NCBI GenBank assembly: GCA_036872755.1
Contig: JAVHNS010000004.1
Location: 2,170,001-2,234,000, forward strand
Origin: Orbilia blumenaviensis
Taxonomy: Eukaryota > Ascomycota > Orbiliomycetes > Orbiliales > Orbiliaceae
Direction of reading: 5' to 3'
DNA length: 64,000 nucleotides
Positions 12,819 to 23,602 of the stretch are shown piece by piece. The notes under the pieces are model-generated. The model was not told the origin of the DNA. It was given only the letters and a program-made list of their open reading frames with translations, and did not search any database. A program made the translations under genes and the position numbers. The stretch's first letter is position 1. Every line of letters starts with the position of its first letter.

Positions 12819-14118
12819 ATGGGTAAGGCAGAGGAACAGATTGCTTTGATCTCGACGCCGCTCCATGGCTTATACATCCCCATGGGACTTCTGGTAGTTG
12901 GAACTGCGATTGTCAAGCTCGAGTGGATCGGGTATGCCGTTGCTTTGGCTCTGACGTTGGCTGTGTTCAAGGTCTATCGTGGATGTGAGTATCCTTCTTT
13001 TTTTATATGCATATACCTCGTATTTTATATGCCTTTCGTATCCCATTGGCGGTTTATACTATATTTCGTATGGTATATTTTGGTATACTGTTGTATGTCG
13101 CGTAAGTTTATAGAATCGGTTGGCTAAATACAATTGTTGCGATACTTTAGTCCCACGAAAGGTCCTCAAGCCGGATGTCTTCCAGGAATTCCAATTGAAG
13201 GAGAAGACCGAATTGAACCACAATACTGCCATGTATGAATCCCCCTCCAGCTGCCCTCTTACTGGTATCTTCGCTGCTACCGTCACGGAGGCAGGCTTAT
13301 ATAAAATTATATGGATTTATCATGTGTATGCTAAACCGTTATATTAACAAACGTATAGCTACCGCTTCGCTCTCCCCGGTGAAAACGACATCCTCGGCCT
13401 CCCAATCGGCCAGCATGTCTCTATCGCCGCCACAATCGACGGCAAGGAAATCGCCCGCTCCTACACCCCAATCTCCTCCGACCTAAACAAAGGCTACTTC
13501 GAACTCCTCATCAAATCCTACCCAACCGGCAACATCTCCAAATACATCGCCTCTCTCAAAATTGGTCAAACCATTAAAGTCAAGGGTCCCAAGGGTCAAT
13601 TCAAATACTCCTCTGGTCTTGTCAAGCACTTCGGAATGATCGCTGGAGGAACCGGAATCACACCTATGCTACAGATCATCAAGGCGATTCTTAGAAATGG
13701 AGACGATAGGACCGTTTGCGACTTGATCTTTGCGAACGTTAATGAGGATGATATTTTGTTGAGGGAGGATTTGGATGAACTTTCGGAGACGGAGAAGGAG
13801 AGGTTGAGGGTGCATTATGTGCTTAACAATCCTCCTGAAGGGTGGACTGGTGGCGTTGGGTTTGTGACTGCAGATATGATCAAGGTGGGTTCTTCTTTGT
13901 TTTCTTTCTCTTTATATCGTATACGATATGATATTTGGTGGATAAGAGGCTAATGGTGGTGGATATAGGCATGGTGCCCCGCTCCTGCTCCGGATGTTAA
14001 GATCCTGATCTGTGGACCTCCTCCCATGGTTTCGGCTATGAAGAACCACTGCAAGGCGCTCGGATACGAGCCGGCCAAGCCAGTGAGCAAGCTAGACCAC
14101 CAGGTGTTCTGCTTCTAA
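12819..14118 (+). CDS. CBR1: NADH-cytochrome b5 reductase, microsomal type
   Basis: FAD enzyme that passes electrons from NADH to cytochrome b5 for desaturation and sterol synthesis, anchored in the ER or outer mitochondrial membrane. Exons are 12819-12984, 13151-13232, 13359-13884 and 13969-14118; introns of 166, 126 and 84 nt keep frame, giving 307 residues, the normal length. A hydrophobic anchor spans about residues 18-50. The FAD motif RSYTPISS lies at 116-123, the NADH-site motif GGTGITPM at 179-186, and CGPPPM at 273-278 near the C-terminus, which ends HQVFCF as expected. The start is the first in-frame ATG, directly after the CA repeat. All key motifs are intact. Confidence 0.95.
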
Positions 14119-14452
14119 AGGGTTTTATATACAATTGGGATAAAAACGGGGCTTTATAAATACCTGGGTAGTAGACAACAGTATACCGTCTTACGATATC
14201 TGGAGGGAGGATTGTAATTTCTATATCTTGTGGATATAAATCTATAAACTTGGGGAGAGGGGTTTGGGAAAAGTTCTTTCTTGGTGATATGATACCCGGT
14301 AATGGCCGGACGGTGTATAGGAAGGTTCTAATGATAGTACTATAATCTACCAAGTATTTTTATTTCGCTGAGCTTTGTCGTAAAGACCGGAAGGTTCTAT
14401 GGTTTTATTTTTCTAGTGGGTGGTGGGTTGATAAGAGCGTTTTTGGAGGCTC

Positions 14453-14719
14453 TATAAAAGCCCAACCTTCTCATAGATTCTTCCTCCCTTGTCCCTTTCT
14501 TCCCCAACCATCTACCTCCATAACAACTACTACAACCTTTTACTAAACCATCACCACTTTAGCTCACTACACTACCACCCCTCATTACTTGAAGGGCTTA
14601 CACTGCTTCTCTATATTACTATATATTAGACCTCGATGTCGAAGAAAAGCACGACAATAGAAGGCCTTCAACAAACCCCAGTGGCGCCGTTGCGCATGCT
14701 AGTTACTGTTTGTAGCTAG
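14453..14719 (+). pseudogene. Possible truncated gene start (promoter, leader, 27 codons)
   Basis: A TATAAAAG box at 14453-14460 is followed by a C/T-rich leader of about 170 bp, like other promoters in the window. An ATG at 14636 then opens a 27-codon frame (MSKKSTTIEGLQQ...) that stops at 14717-14719, after which the DNA becomes AT-rich and non-coding. The layout suggests a gene whose body has been lost or replaced just downstream of its start. A real tiny gene, or an unseen intron leading to further exons, is possible. No homolog is recognised. Confidence 0.3.
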
Positions 14720-15918
14720 CTATTTCAGTAATATATATACATATATTTCGAGATCGTCGAAACATGTTCCACCTTACCTCTCCTGACATGGGGAAAGGGA
14801 TATGCCACAGCTTCCATGAGGATGAGAATACCGATCTGGCTTTATTTATATATATGCACCTCCCTTCGATAAAATAAAGGAGAGCAGAAGGCTGGAGAGC
14901 AGAAGGCTGGAGACCAAGCAGAACTGGTTTCGTTTGATGAATCCTGGGAAGTGGTATATGCCCCATATGGACGGCGAGCTCTATTAATATACCTATTATA
15001 TATATATACTGATTCTGGACGACTGGTGCATGTCATATACGCACACGCTGACTACGGCTACCTCAGACCGGCTGCGTTTGATAACGCACCAAAAAGGGAC
15101 TGACATATGCAAGTCCCCAGCATTCCAATTTCGTACTAATGGTGTGTTCTATATACACGCCATTTTGGGAATTGCCATATGGGCCAGAACCAATGAGGCG
15201 TGCCAGCTGCTACAGTCAAAAGTTTTGATACTTGGTTGACCCATACTCCATGATAACGCTACGTGCCATCACCAGATTAGCTGGCCTTGGAATGGATTTA
15301 ATCGGAAGGTATATTCCTACAAATACGAGTGCAGTTACCAGATTTTCGTGCAGGGGCACCGAATCATATGATATACTGATGCTCCTGTGTAGGGATAACT
15401 GGAACCTTATCTGTGGTCATGGATTTAAGCGTCGGCAGGAATATATATAGAGGACGAAGATCAAAGATAATAATTATGCGGTTACCTGTGGTCACCAAGC
15501 AACTGTATCATACCTATGCGGTTATTCTGTCAGCTCTCTTATGAGAATTGTAGTATCCGCCCAAGGATATGATAATATAATCAAGCTGGGACCTGGTCTA
15601 TCATATTGAGTACAGGATATGATTTTCAGGCCCCGAAAAGATTTATGAATGGTGACGCTTCTTGATCAATATCTATACTATGGTGCGCACGTTGGAAGAC
15701 AAGACTGTTTAGCACGATCACAGGGCAAAATTTCGAAATTGAAGAGCTTGCTTCATCGATTAAAAATGTTGGGCATGAACAGAGAATCAGCGCCTGCCTG
15801 GGCCTGCTGCAGAATTTGAAACCTCAATCTCTGCTCGGTAAAGATATCGATCTAATCCAATGCTAACAATTGGAAAATGGGCTCAATAAAGCAAACGATG
15901 TTTGTTAAATATGAGAAA

Positions 15919-16213
15919 ACCTTTTAAGACGACATACCTTTTTAGGATGTAAGGTTCTTATTAAAATAAACCTTTTTTTAAGTGTGAGGGCCTACTTAAG
16001 ACAAGCTATTCTTAATAAAATACAGAAGTCTACTTAAGATTTTTGTTGTTCATAAGATGTAAGAATCTGCTTAAGATCGCGACTCTTTATAAGACACAAG
16101 AATATGTTTAAGATTGCAACTCTTCCTAAGACACAAAAATCCGTTTAAGATTGCGATCCTCATTAAGATGATACTGTCTAATTAAGAGATTATAACTCTT
16201 AATAACATAACTT
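15919..16213. repeat. Degenerate 37-bp tandem repeat array (about 8 units)
   Basis: Units begin with TACTTAAGAT-like sequence and carry a second TAAGA box about 22 bp later. The clearest units are 16031-16067, 16068-16104, 16105-16141 and 16142-16178, each exactly 37 bp. A 38-bp unit is at 15993-16030, and weaker ones flank on both sides (15919-15992 and 16179-16213). Copies differ at many sites, so the array looks old. Confidence 0.8.
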
Positions 16214-17826
16214 CATCTTGATAAACTACTATATCAATCCACATTTTATGTCGACGACAAACGATTTTTCTGATGTCTATTTGCACTCCAAGACGATATA
16301 CATGGGAAGCTAAATCAATCCTGGAAAAGCAGTACACTGGATGTATGCACCAATATCTCAAGAAATACTCTTGATGAGTTATAGATGTGAGCAGCCTGGA
16401 TCACTCATTCAAATTCTCGCCAAACACGCCAGATCCAAAGCTCACTTTCAGAGTTACCATGGTTGGAAACCCCTTTAATGGGTGGGTGTCTCACCAACCC
16501 CGTATCAATCAGAACAAAACCATGAGAACATTACTAAGTAAAAAGGGTCTCAGGTGCAAGGCTTTGTGCACGAATATATATATGATATCGAGTCATAACA
16601 AATAAGAACAATACAGTTTCGTGCTATATTGGTATATATATCCGACTCCCATACCTTAAAGAAAGTATCGAAGATGCTTGCAAACGCCGAATGTGCTTAA
16701 TTAGGAGAAAGAGCATGCCGCACGGAAGATATGGCATATACAAGCGTTGAAGCCATGTTGGTATCAGTTCTTTCCTTCTGGTGAACAGCCAATCCTACGA
16801 CCACCATCGATCGTGGGTGAAAAGTTTGAATGAATATTTCTGGAGGTGGAAAATGGGAATTTTGTGGTTCCTGTATGATGCTTGCTTTGGGCTGGGCTGT
16901 GCCCTGAACATGTATCCCAAGCCAAATTGATCAGGCCGACACGGTTCGCATGATGCCGTCTACAACAGCCAGCTGAAAAAAAAAAAAAGAACCATAACAT
17001 CATTGGGGCGACAATTGAGAAATGAAATTCTATGCCACAACTAACTGGTGAGCTGGCTTGTCGACTACAAATGAGAAGTATCGCCCTAATGGGAGGTGAC
17101 CGGCATGGCTCAAAAAAGCTAGGATGTATCTGGTTACGTCTATATGCGCGATTGCCCTTTCTATGTAGGAGCATTCAGGGAGGTGAGCTGGGGCAGTGTG
17201 CACATACGATGAGGCCCCGAAGACATCGAATGCTGACGCACGCTTCGTGACTTAATTTAGGGACATTTAATTCTTAGAGTGGTAGATTTATAAATAGACA
17301 GGACATACCTATACAATAGAGTATATATAATGTTCATGCTTTAACTGATTAGCCGATAATATCTGATATGTACCCAGATGTCTGGCATAGGTTATGTATA
17401 TAAAAGCACTTAGTTTAGAAACTGAGATATCGATGCCGGGAGTGGCCTATTTTGTAGTTAGTAGAATACGCATGTGCCTTACCTTTCATCTTCAAGAATT
17501 AGGATAGGAATGATTTTTCTTCATATCTGACTCATCCCTTGCATGCACCGCATTGCAATGTTCACATAAGACGAAGCTGTCACCACAAAGGCCCACAGCA
17601 TCCTAAATTACCACACTACAACTGTGTTGCTTTCCCTTGTTCGTAGATTTGCATAACAGATCGCTAGTAGTTTGTCGACATTCCTGACCTAAAGTTCAAT
17701 AAATTTATAAATTTATAAATCCATCATAATTCTAGCCTCCCGCCTGGTGGAGGGGTTATAAAAGACTCCAGCGTCATAGGCCCGGCTGGGGACGATGTAC
17801 TTTCCCAATAACACCACCTCGCCGCC

Positions 17827-19324
17827 ATGGCTTCCAACATCGCACCAGACTCAGATGAAAACGCCAGACCACGAATCCCAGATATTAAAATCCTTCCGTA
17901 CGTTTCAGCAGCCTTCGAAGAGTTAAAAAAAGCCCATCCCAACCGCAAGTTCCTCAATATAAACGGTCTCTATCAAGACTACGAACAAGGCTGTGAATCA
18001 TTGATCGCTACTGACTTCTCTGTCAAAATCCGTGCTGCCGTACGTGCTTACCTACTCAAATATGAGGAAGATATAGCTTTAAGGCCGGATACGGGGGATG
18101 AGGGGAATTATAATCGGTATAAGTTTTTGAGTAGTGTTATGGATGAGGCTAGTGAAAAGGGGGAGAAGATGATATTGTTCAGTGTTTTTCTTGCGATTGC
18201 GATTCCGACGGTGTTCATGGAGGACGGTCTAGAGGAGCTACCTGATGTTATAACTGCTGTTGAACTTTATATGGGTCTTGTGGGGGAAAGTTTGGAGGTT
18301 GCATGGGACAGTTTGAATCAGTTGGCGGATGCTATGGTTATGCAGTTGATAGCACCAGGTATGTTTTTTCTTTCCTTCTTTTTCTCTCAAGCTCGCCACT
18401 ATACGTAGAATCGCAGAGATAAACATATTTTGCTTATTTGATACACAGTGTATAGGACGCTTGGTACTTATACGCCTGAAAACGAATCGGCGTTGGAGGA
18501 TGGGGAAGGGGGCTCTTTGGTTGGGATGTCGGCGGCGGGCGTGGCAGAATTCCGGAATTTTAGGTTAAGGGTATGTTCCTAAAGACCCCTAAATTTCCCC
18601 TAAGGCCAATCACCCGACTGAACAAATTTTGTGGATTGATACCCTCATAGGTCTTTCAGAGGGATAATTACACCTGCGCAGTGACAGGTAAACACGATAC
18701 CGATGCGGAAACAGGTACAGTCTCCTCACGCTACAAGGTCGCCCATATCATCCCGTGGAGATTGGATTGGAATACTTCCCGTGTTAGAGTGCGTGTTCCC
18801 AAAGTTCGTATTTCTGGGAATATTATAACGCTGACATCAATTATGCGCACAAGGCTGTCAAAAACCAACTCGGTTGGAACCTCCTAGACATCTTTGATGC
18901 CACTCCCTCTGGACGCCTCTCCGACTCAGTTTCGAGGAAGTTGCACAAAATCAACAACGGCCTAACTTTGGACCGAGAGGTTCACCGGCGCTTCACAGGG
19001 CTGCAACTTTGGCTCAGCTATTACAGGGAAACCTCAGATGTACAGATATACACTATTGGCGGAAACATTGATGAGCTCTATATAGCTCCTGATAGAAAAG
19101 TAGCTTTCCAAAAAGGTTATGGTAGCCCGGAAAGGCGACTCCTTGACATACATGCACGGATTTCAAAAGTTGCTACTACTTCTAGAGCAATCAATTTGGT
19201 CAAGAAATACACAGGACAGAATGCAAAGGCATATGTTAAGCATGGACCAGATATTCTGAGCATCGACCCGGACGCACTGAGGCTAAGGTTATTGGGCATT
19301 AACGGGGCTACGGAGGACCTGTAG
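17827..19324 (+). CDS. HNH_2-domain protein (fungal HNH nuclease family)
   Basis: Exons are 17827-18358, 18449-18570, 18651-18788 and 18854-19324, with introns of 90, 80 and 65 nt, giving 420 residues. The N-terminal half (residues 1-210) is helical and unrecognised. The HNH_2 fold follows: FRNFRLRVFQRDNYTCAVTG with Cys227, then AHIIPW (His250), LGWNLLDIF, and NNGLTLDREVHRRF (residues 298-311). The last intron was placed because the frame breaks between AHIIPW and the downstream motif; it has donor GTGCGT, branch CTGAC and acceptor ACAAG, and removing it restores frame. HNH_2 proteins are common and expanded in ascomycetes, but substrates are mostly unknown. Nuclease activity is inferred from the motif only. 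The gene sits alone in an AT-rich zone. Confidence 0.85.
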
Positions 19325-20599
19325 TGTCTGGATATCCGGATACTACCTACTTTACCGTAGAGTTTATACTCACGCACGACTTATAAGTTTCTGAGGCAGA
19401 CTTTCGTTCGAGTTAGCTTCTGGGTTTTTCCTGTTTGCGTTGTCTATGTTGTATGTAGACAGTGTCACATTCCGAGCTATGGTATGGGCGCCGAGTACAA
19501 CTTAAGTACGTACAAGACGGATAATAATCAATCAGGAGATCCCGGTAATAAGTACATTTGGTTCAAGCTTCGGTTACCCTGCAGCCCAACAGAAATCCGG
19601 ATGTCTTGGTTGGTCGGCGGCATGTGTTCGGGAGGCCAGCCGACCCTGAGATCAGGCAGGTCTCGTGGTTTTATGGGGTTCCCAACCATTTCGCCAGAAC
19701 GGTACCTTGAGACTTGGTTAACTTAAAGTAACTTGTGAAATAATATTGATTCGAATATGCCCGATTTCCCGCCTTCCAAATTGGCGTTTCTTCCGGGAGC
19801 ATATGACGTTGAATTCGAAAATTGAAGGACTGTGAGATAAAAAATAAAAGAAAATATTACCAAGATGGTAAATTTAAATGCTAATAGAGAGAGAACAGTG
19901 GTCCGGTCGTAGCCATGGACTTGTCGTTCGTTGAACCTTGACCTCTCTCTCTCTCTCTCTCTTTTTTTTTCTTTTTCTTCTTTTCTTTGGTAAGAATATT
20001 CTACTAGGTAAGAGTTGCTAAGTCAGTAGATTTTCTTTCGTTATGCGCGAGACCTCGGTAACTAATGCAGCCCACCTGCACGCACCTGTCGCACTGGGCA
20101 GGCAGCTGTCTGGCTGGTTGGCTGGTTGGCTTGGACGGAACTGTTCCTGTTCTAACATGTCCATTTCATGATCCTGACAGCATATGATACTTAATGCTCT
20201 GGAAGTCCGCCGCCGTCCCTCATCGATCAATCGAATCATCCCCTCTTCCCTCGCAGAACACCCCCGGATTCTCCATGCCCATATGACCTTGCCATGGTCA
20301 GCAATTAATTGTTAATCGAAACTTTAGCTTGTCTGCACTAGTCTAGTCGACACCGCAAACCCCGCGATTTCGTCCACACACACCCACCGAAAAATAAAAA
20401 TAAAAAATTGATAATAGGAATATGGTAGTACCTTAACCACCCAAACCACCCGACCCTCGTCTCCCCACAAAAATCGGAAAGGCCCACACCCACTCCATAC
20501 CACACCACACCCCTCCTTACTCGACACCCCTCGAAGTTAGTGTATAATAAGCCTTCGTCTACGTCCTTCGGGTCCGGAAAAAAAAACCGTCTCCTAAGG
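19325..20599. other. Intergenic region upstream of SLC1
   Basis: No gene recognised. It contains (CT)10 at 19943-19962 and a C-rich promoter segment (20430-20530) before SLC1. Confidence 0.5.
19943..19962. repeat. (CT)10 repeat followed by a T run
   Basis: Perfect CT dinucleotide repeat running into a T9 tract; typical pyrimidine-rich promoter sequence. Confidence 0.9.
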
Positions 20600-21667
20600 A
20601 TGTTCTACTACTTCACAATCTTCATGGCCGTCTACGCCCTCCTTACGCTGGTACTGGCCCTTCTGGGCACGGTCTCCAAACTGGCGGCCTTCGCATCGAA
20701 AATCCTTATCGCATATATGATCATGTGCTTCTGTGCACTTTATGGTGTCGCAGCGGCCATTGTTCTCACACCGTTTGGAAAGAATGTAGCGATCACGCAG
20801 TGGACCGTCGGGAGGATGTTTAGGTGGACGTTGGGACCGGCTTTGGGAGTTGAGTTTGAGCTTGAGAACGAGGAAGGGATGTGGAAGGATAGGCCGGTTG
20901 TCTTTGTTGGAAACCATCAATCGTATGTTGTCTGTTCTCCGAGAGGAAGAAATTTGGAAGAATTTAGATTGCTGATAGGTGGTGGTTTTTTTGATTTTTT
21001 GCTTTTATAGGGAATTGGATTTACTGGTTCTTGGAAGGGTATGCTAGCTCTATACAGTTCACATCGTTGGTGAGAAGACGGTTATGCTAACATGGAGGTG
21101 CTTTGCAGATATTTCCACAGCATTGCAGTGTCAGTGCGAAGAGCAGCTTGAAGCATACTCCCTTCCTCGGCTGGTTTAGTACGTTCGAACTCCCCATTCT
21201 ATAATCCATATTGTTCACTTGGCTAATTCGGAATGACTACGACTACAGTGCAAGCCAGTGGTGCCATTTTCATTGACCGAGCGAACCGTACTTCCGCACT
21301 CTCCGCCTTCGACAATGCCATTAAACAGATGAAAACAAACGGTCAATCAGCCTGGCTCTTCCCAGAGGGCACGAGGTCATACACCACCGAGACAATCATG
21401 CTGCCGTTCAAGAAGGGAGCATTCCATCTAGCCGTTCAAGCGCAAGTCCCGATTGTTCCAGTTGTCATCCAGAATTACAGTCACGTGTTGAATTTGAAGG
21501 AGAAGATGTTCAGGCCTGGCACAATCCGTGTTAAGGTTTTGGAGAAGGTTGAGACTAAGGGGATGGAAGGGACTAAAGAGGAGGTTGATGCGTTGGTTGA
21601 AAAGGTTCGGAATGTCATGGTTAAGGAATTAGAGGCTATGGGGTTGGGAGATAAGAAATCGCAGTAG
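20600..21667 (+). CDS. SLC1: 1-acyl-sn-glycerol-3-phosphate acyltransferase (PlsC family)
   Basis: Adds a second acyl chain to lysophosphatidic acid to make phosphatidic acid, the entry to phospholipids and triacylglycerol, at the ER or lipid droplet. Exons are 20600-20922, 21011-21038 (28 nt), 21109-21178 and 21249-21667; introns of 88, 70 and 70 nt keep frame, giving 279 residues. Two hydrophobic segments lie near residues 1-22 and 28-60. The catalytic HX4D motif is NHQSELD (His106, Asp111), split by the first intron. FPEGTRS is at 178-184, followed by IVPVVI. The start is the first true ATG; an in-frame GTG 60 nt upstream is not needed. The branch point of intron 2 (GCTAAC) is a perfect match to consensus. 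Confidence 0.95.
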
Positions 21668-22061
21668 ATTTTGCTTTTCAATTCGTGGTTCGCATGGAAT
21701 TCAAGGAATTTTTGGCGGGTAGGGTGAGATTTTCGATAGGTAGGGAACGATGGGAGTTGGTTTAGACAGGTGGTTTCGTACATAGACAACTTCCTTTTTT
21801 TTATATGCTTTTACTTTTTTACACAGAATACTTCATACCCAACTGGTGCTTATCCATTTCGAATTCTTATTTTTTCTTTCTTTCTCTTTTTCTTCTCCTT
21901 CTTGTACTTGTCATTGTGGTCGTAGAGCAATTACATCTCATTCTTCCTCTTATAGGCGGATTCTTGTGTTGGTTGTGGATTTCGGCAGTCCGTTGGCTTT
22001 CGGTTCTTTCCTTTGAATTTCGATTCTACACTCGTCCTCTAAACAGACGTACAAACTCCGA
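21668..22061. other. Short intergenic region between SLC1 and the PPTase gene
   Basis: About 390 bp of T-rich sequence that must hold the SLC1 3' end and the PPTase promoter. No other feature seen. Confidence 0.5.
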
Positions 22062-23082
22062 ATGCCTCTAATAAGATGGCTGTTGAATGTGGCGCCTTTG
22101 TGGAATACACCTGAGGAAGTGAGTTACCTTCCTCCCTTTTCCCTTACAATTTTCTAGAATGCCACCCTTTTTTTTTTTGAATCGAAATACCTAACAGGTT
22201 AATCAAATGTATCTTTCTTAGTTCAACGAAGCACTGAACCACCTCCCCGCCACAACCCACGAGCACATTCTCAAATTCCATCGATCCAATGACCGAAAAC
22301 TCGCATTGGGATCGCAAATCCTCCAGCATCTGATAGTATGCAAACACCGCAACATCCCGTTCCGCGACGTCCGCATAGTTAGAAACTTCGGCGGCATACC
22401 CGGTGGTAGACCGGTATTTACCGGCGATAATAACAGAGTCGAAGGGCTTGAATATAACGTCTCACACCATGGGAGTGTAGTTGGGATCATATCGCGGCTT
22501 CTGCCGCCTAAAGAAGGTGGGAAGGAAGATGAAGGTGGTGGGGTTGGAGTTGATATTTTGGAGTATGAGAAACGGCCGCATTATGTGGATGGGACGTTGG
22601 AGGCGGTTAGGGAGTGGGCTGAGGGGTTTAAGGAAGGGAAGGTGTTTACTGGGAGGGAAATGGGGGTTATTGATGCTTCTACTGCTGCTTGGGAGGGGAT
22701 GGATGAGGAGGATAAGATGAGAGGGGTTGTCAAAGCGGTGCATTTGAATTGGGTAGTGAAAGAGGCTTATGTAAAAGCCGTGGGGACGGGACTGGTTACT
22801 GATCTTACGGCTGTGGAGTTTGGCTTAGTTGGAGTTGGGGAAGGGATTGATTGTGGGGAGAGGATGAGTGATTTTGAAGTCTGGGTTGGAGGGAGGCAGA
22901 GGAGGATGGCTACGGAGTGGTATTTTGAGGTTGAAAAGGTGGTGAAAGATGGGCTGGAGGGGCCGTATTGCGTGGGTATCGTAACAAGGGCGGAGGGATT
23001 GGAGGAGGGGGATAAGAGCGGGGTCTGGGAATGGCTGGAGTACGAGGGTGGCATATTGCCTCTGATACGGTCTTCGTCTTGA
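22062..23082 (+). CDS. 4'-phosphopantetheinyl transferase (Sfp/Lys5/NpgA type)
   Basis: Transfers phosphopantetheine from CoA to carrier-protein serines, activating fatty-acid and polyketide synthases, NRPSs and the lysine enzyme Lys2. Exons are 22062-22118 and 22222-23082, with a 103-nt intron, giving 305 residues. The N-terminus reads MPLIRWLLN..LWNTPEE, then KFHRSNDRKLALGSQIL (PPTase motif 1 region) and YNVSHHGSVV (motif 1a). The Mg-binding GVDI is near residues 128-131, and the WVVKEAYVKAVGTGL helix with Lys199 and Glu200 at 196-210. A Gly/Glu-rich loop (PPKEGGKEDEGGG) sits just before GVDI, where related proteins are usually shorter. Fungi often have only one enzyme of this type, so it may serve both lysine synthesis and secondary metabolism; that is inference. 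Confidence 0.93.
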
Positions 23083-23602
23083 CGCCTTTAATGCTAGATC
23101 TAGAGAAGATAAGATAAGCTGCCACGCAGCAGTAAATAGAGCATGGAGACACTCAAAAATAGTAGTGAAGCCAAATCATGTGATCTCGAGCTCTACCAAC
23201 ACATGTGCGTGTTGGAGAAGTGGTGATGCGCTATGACGACATAGGTCCAACCCTCTGCAGCAAAGAGCTGGTTTGGCAAGCGCACCGCAGCTGCTAGGTT
23301 GGATATGGCGATGACATAAGTATTTCTGTTTCCAAGCCAGTGGGATGTTATCCCTCAGTGCAGAGGGAAAAAATAAGCATTAGGTCCATCCATCCAGCTA
23401 ATTTACTTGAAATCCCCTTCCTCTTCCTCTTCACCACGTTTCACAAAACCCATAATTCGATATCACTCCAGAGTTGGTATTCGATATATTCGATATCGAT
23501 ATCATCCCTTCCCTTAATAAGTTACCCTCTGACATAACACCTTTAATTCTAATATCTTCATACTCTAAAGGAGTAAAAAAAGAAAAAACAAAAACTTCCA
23601 AG
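23083..23602. other. Intergenic region
   Basis: About 520 bp without a gene. It includes CGATAT-type alternation near 23479-23505 shortly before the next start codon. Confidence 0.45.

Larger units (their letters stand above)
14119..17826. other. Gene-poor AT-rich stretch
   Basis: 3.7 kb between CBR1 and the HNH gene, clearly richer in A+T than its flanks from about 14,700 on. It contains a promoter-like block with a truncated reading frame (14453-14719), a short direct repeat near 14878-14914 and a degenerate 37-bp tandem array (15919-16213). The frame at 16764-17174 (minus) has no family features. Confidence 0.55.

Noticed and set aside
16764..17174. 136-codon minus frame in the AT-rich block
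   Set aside because: Contains a homopolymer-encoded Phe run and no family features.
20540..20599. N-terminal extension of SLC1 from an in-frame GTG
   Set aside because: The ATG at 20600 gives the normal length, and the extension is not hydrophobic or conserved.
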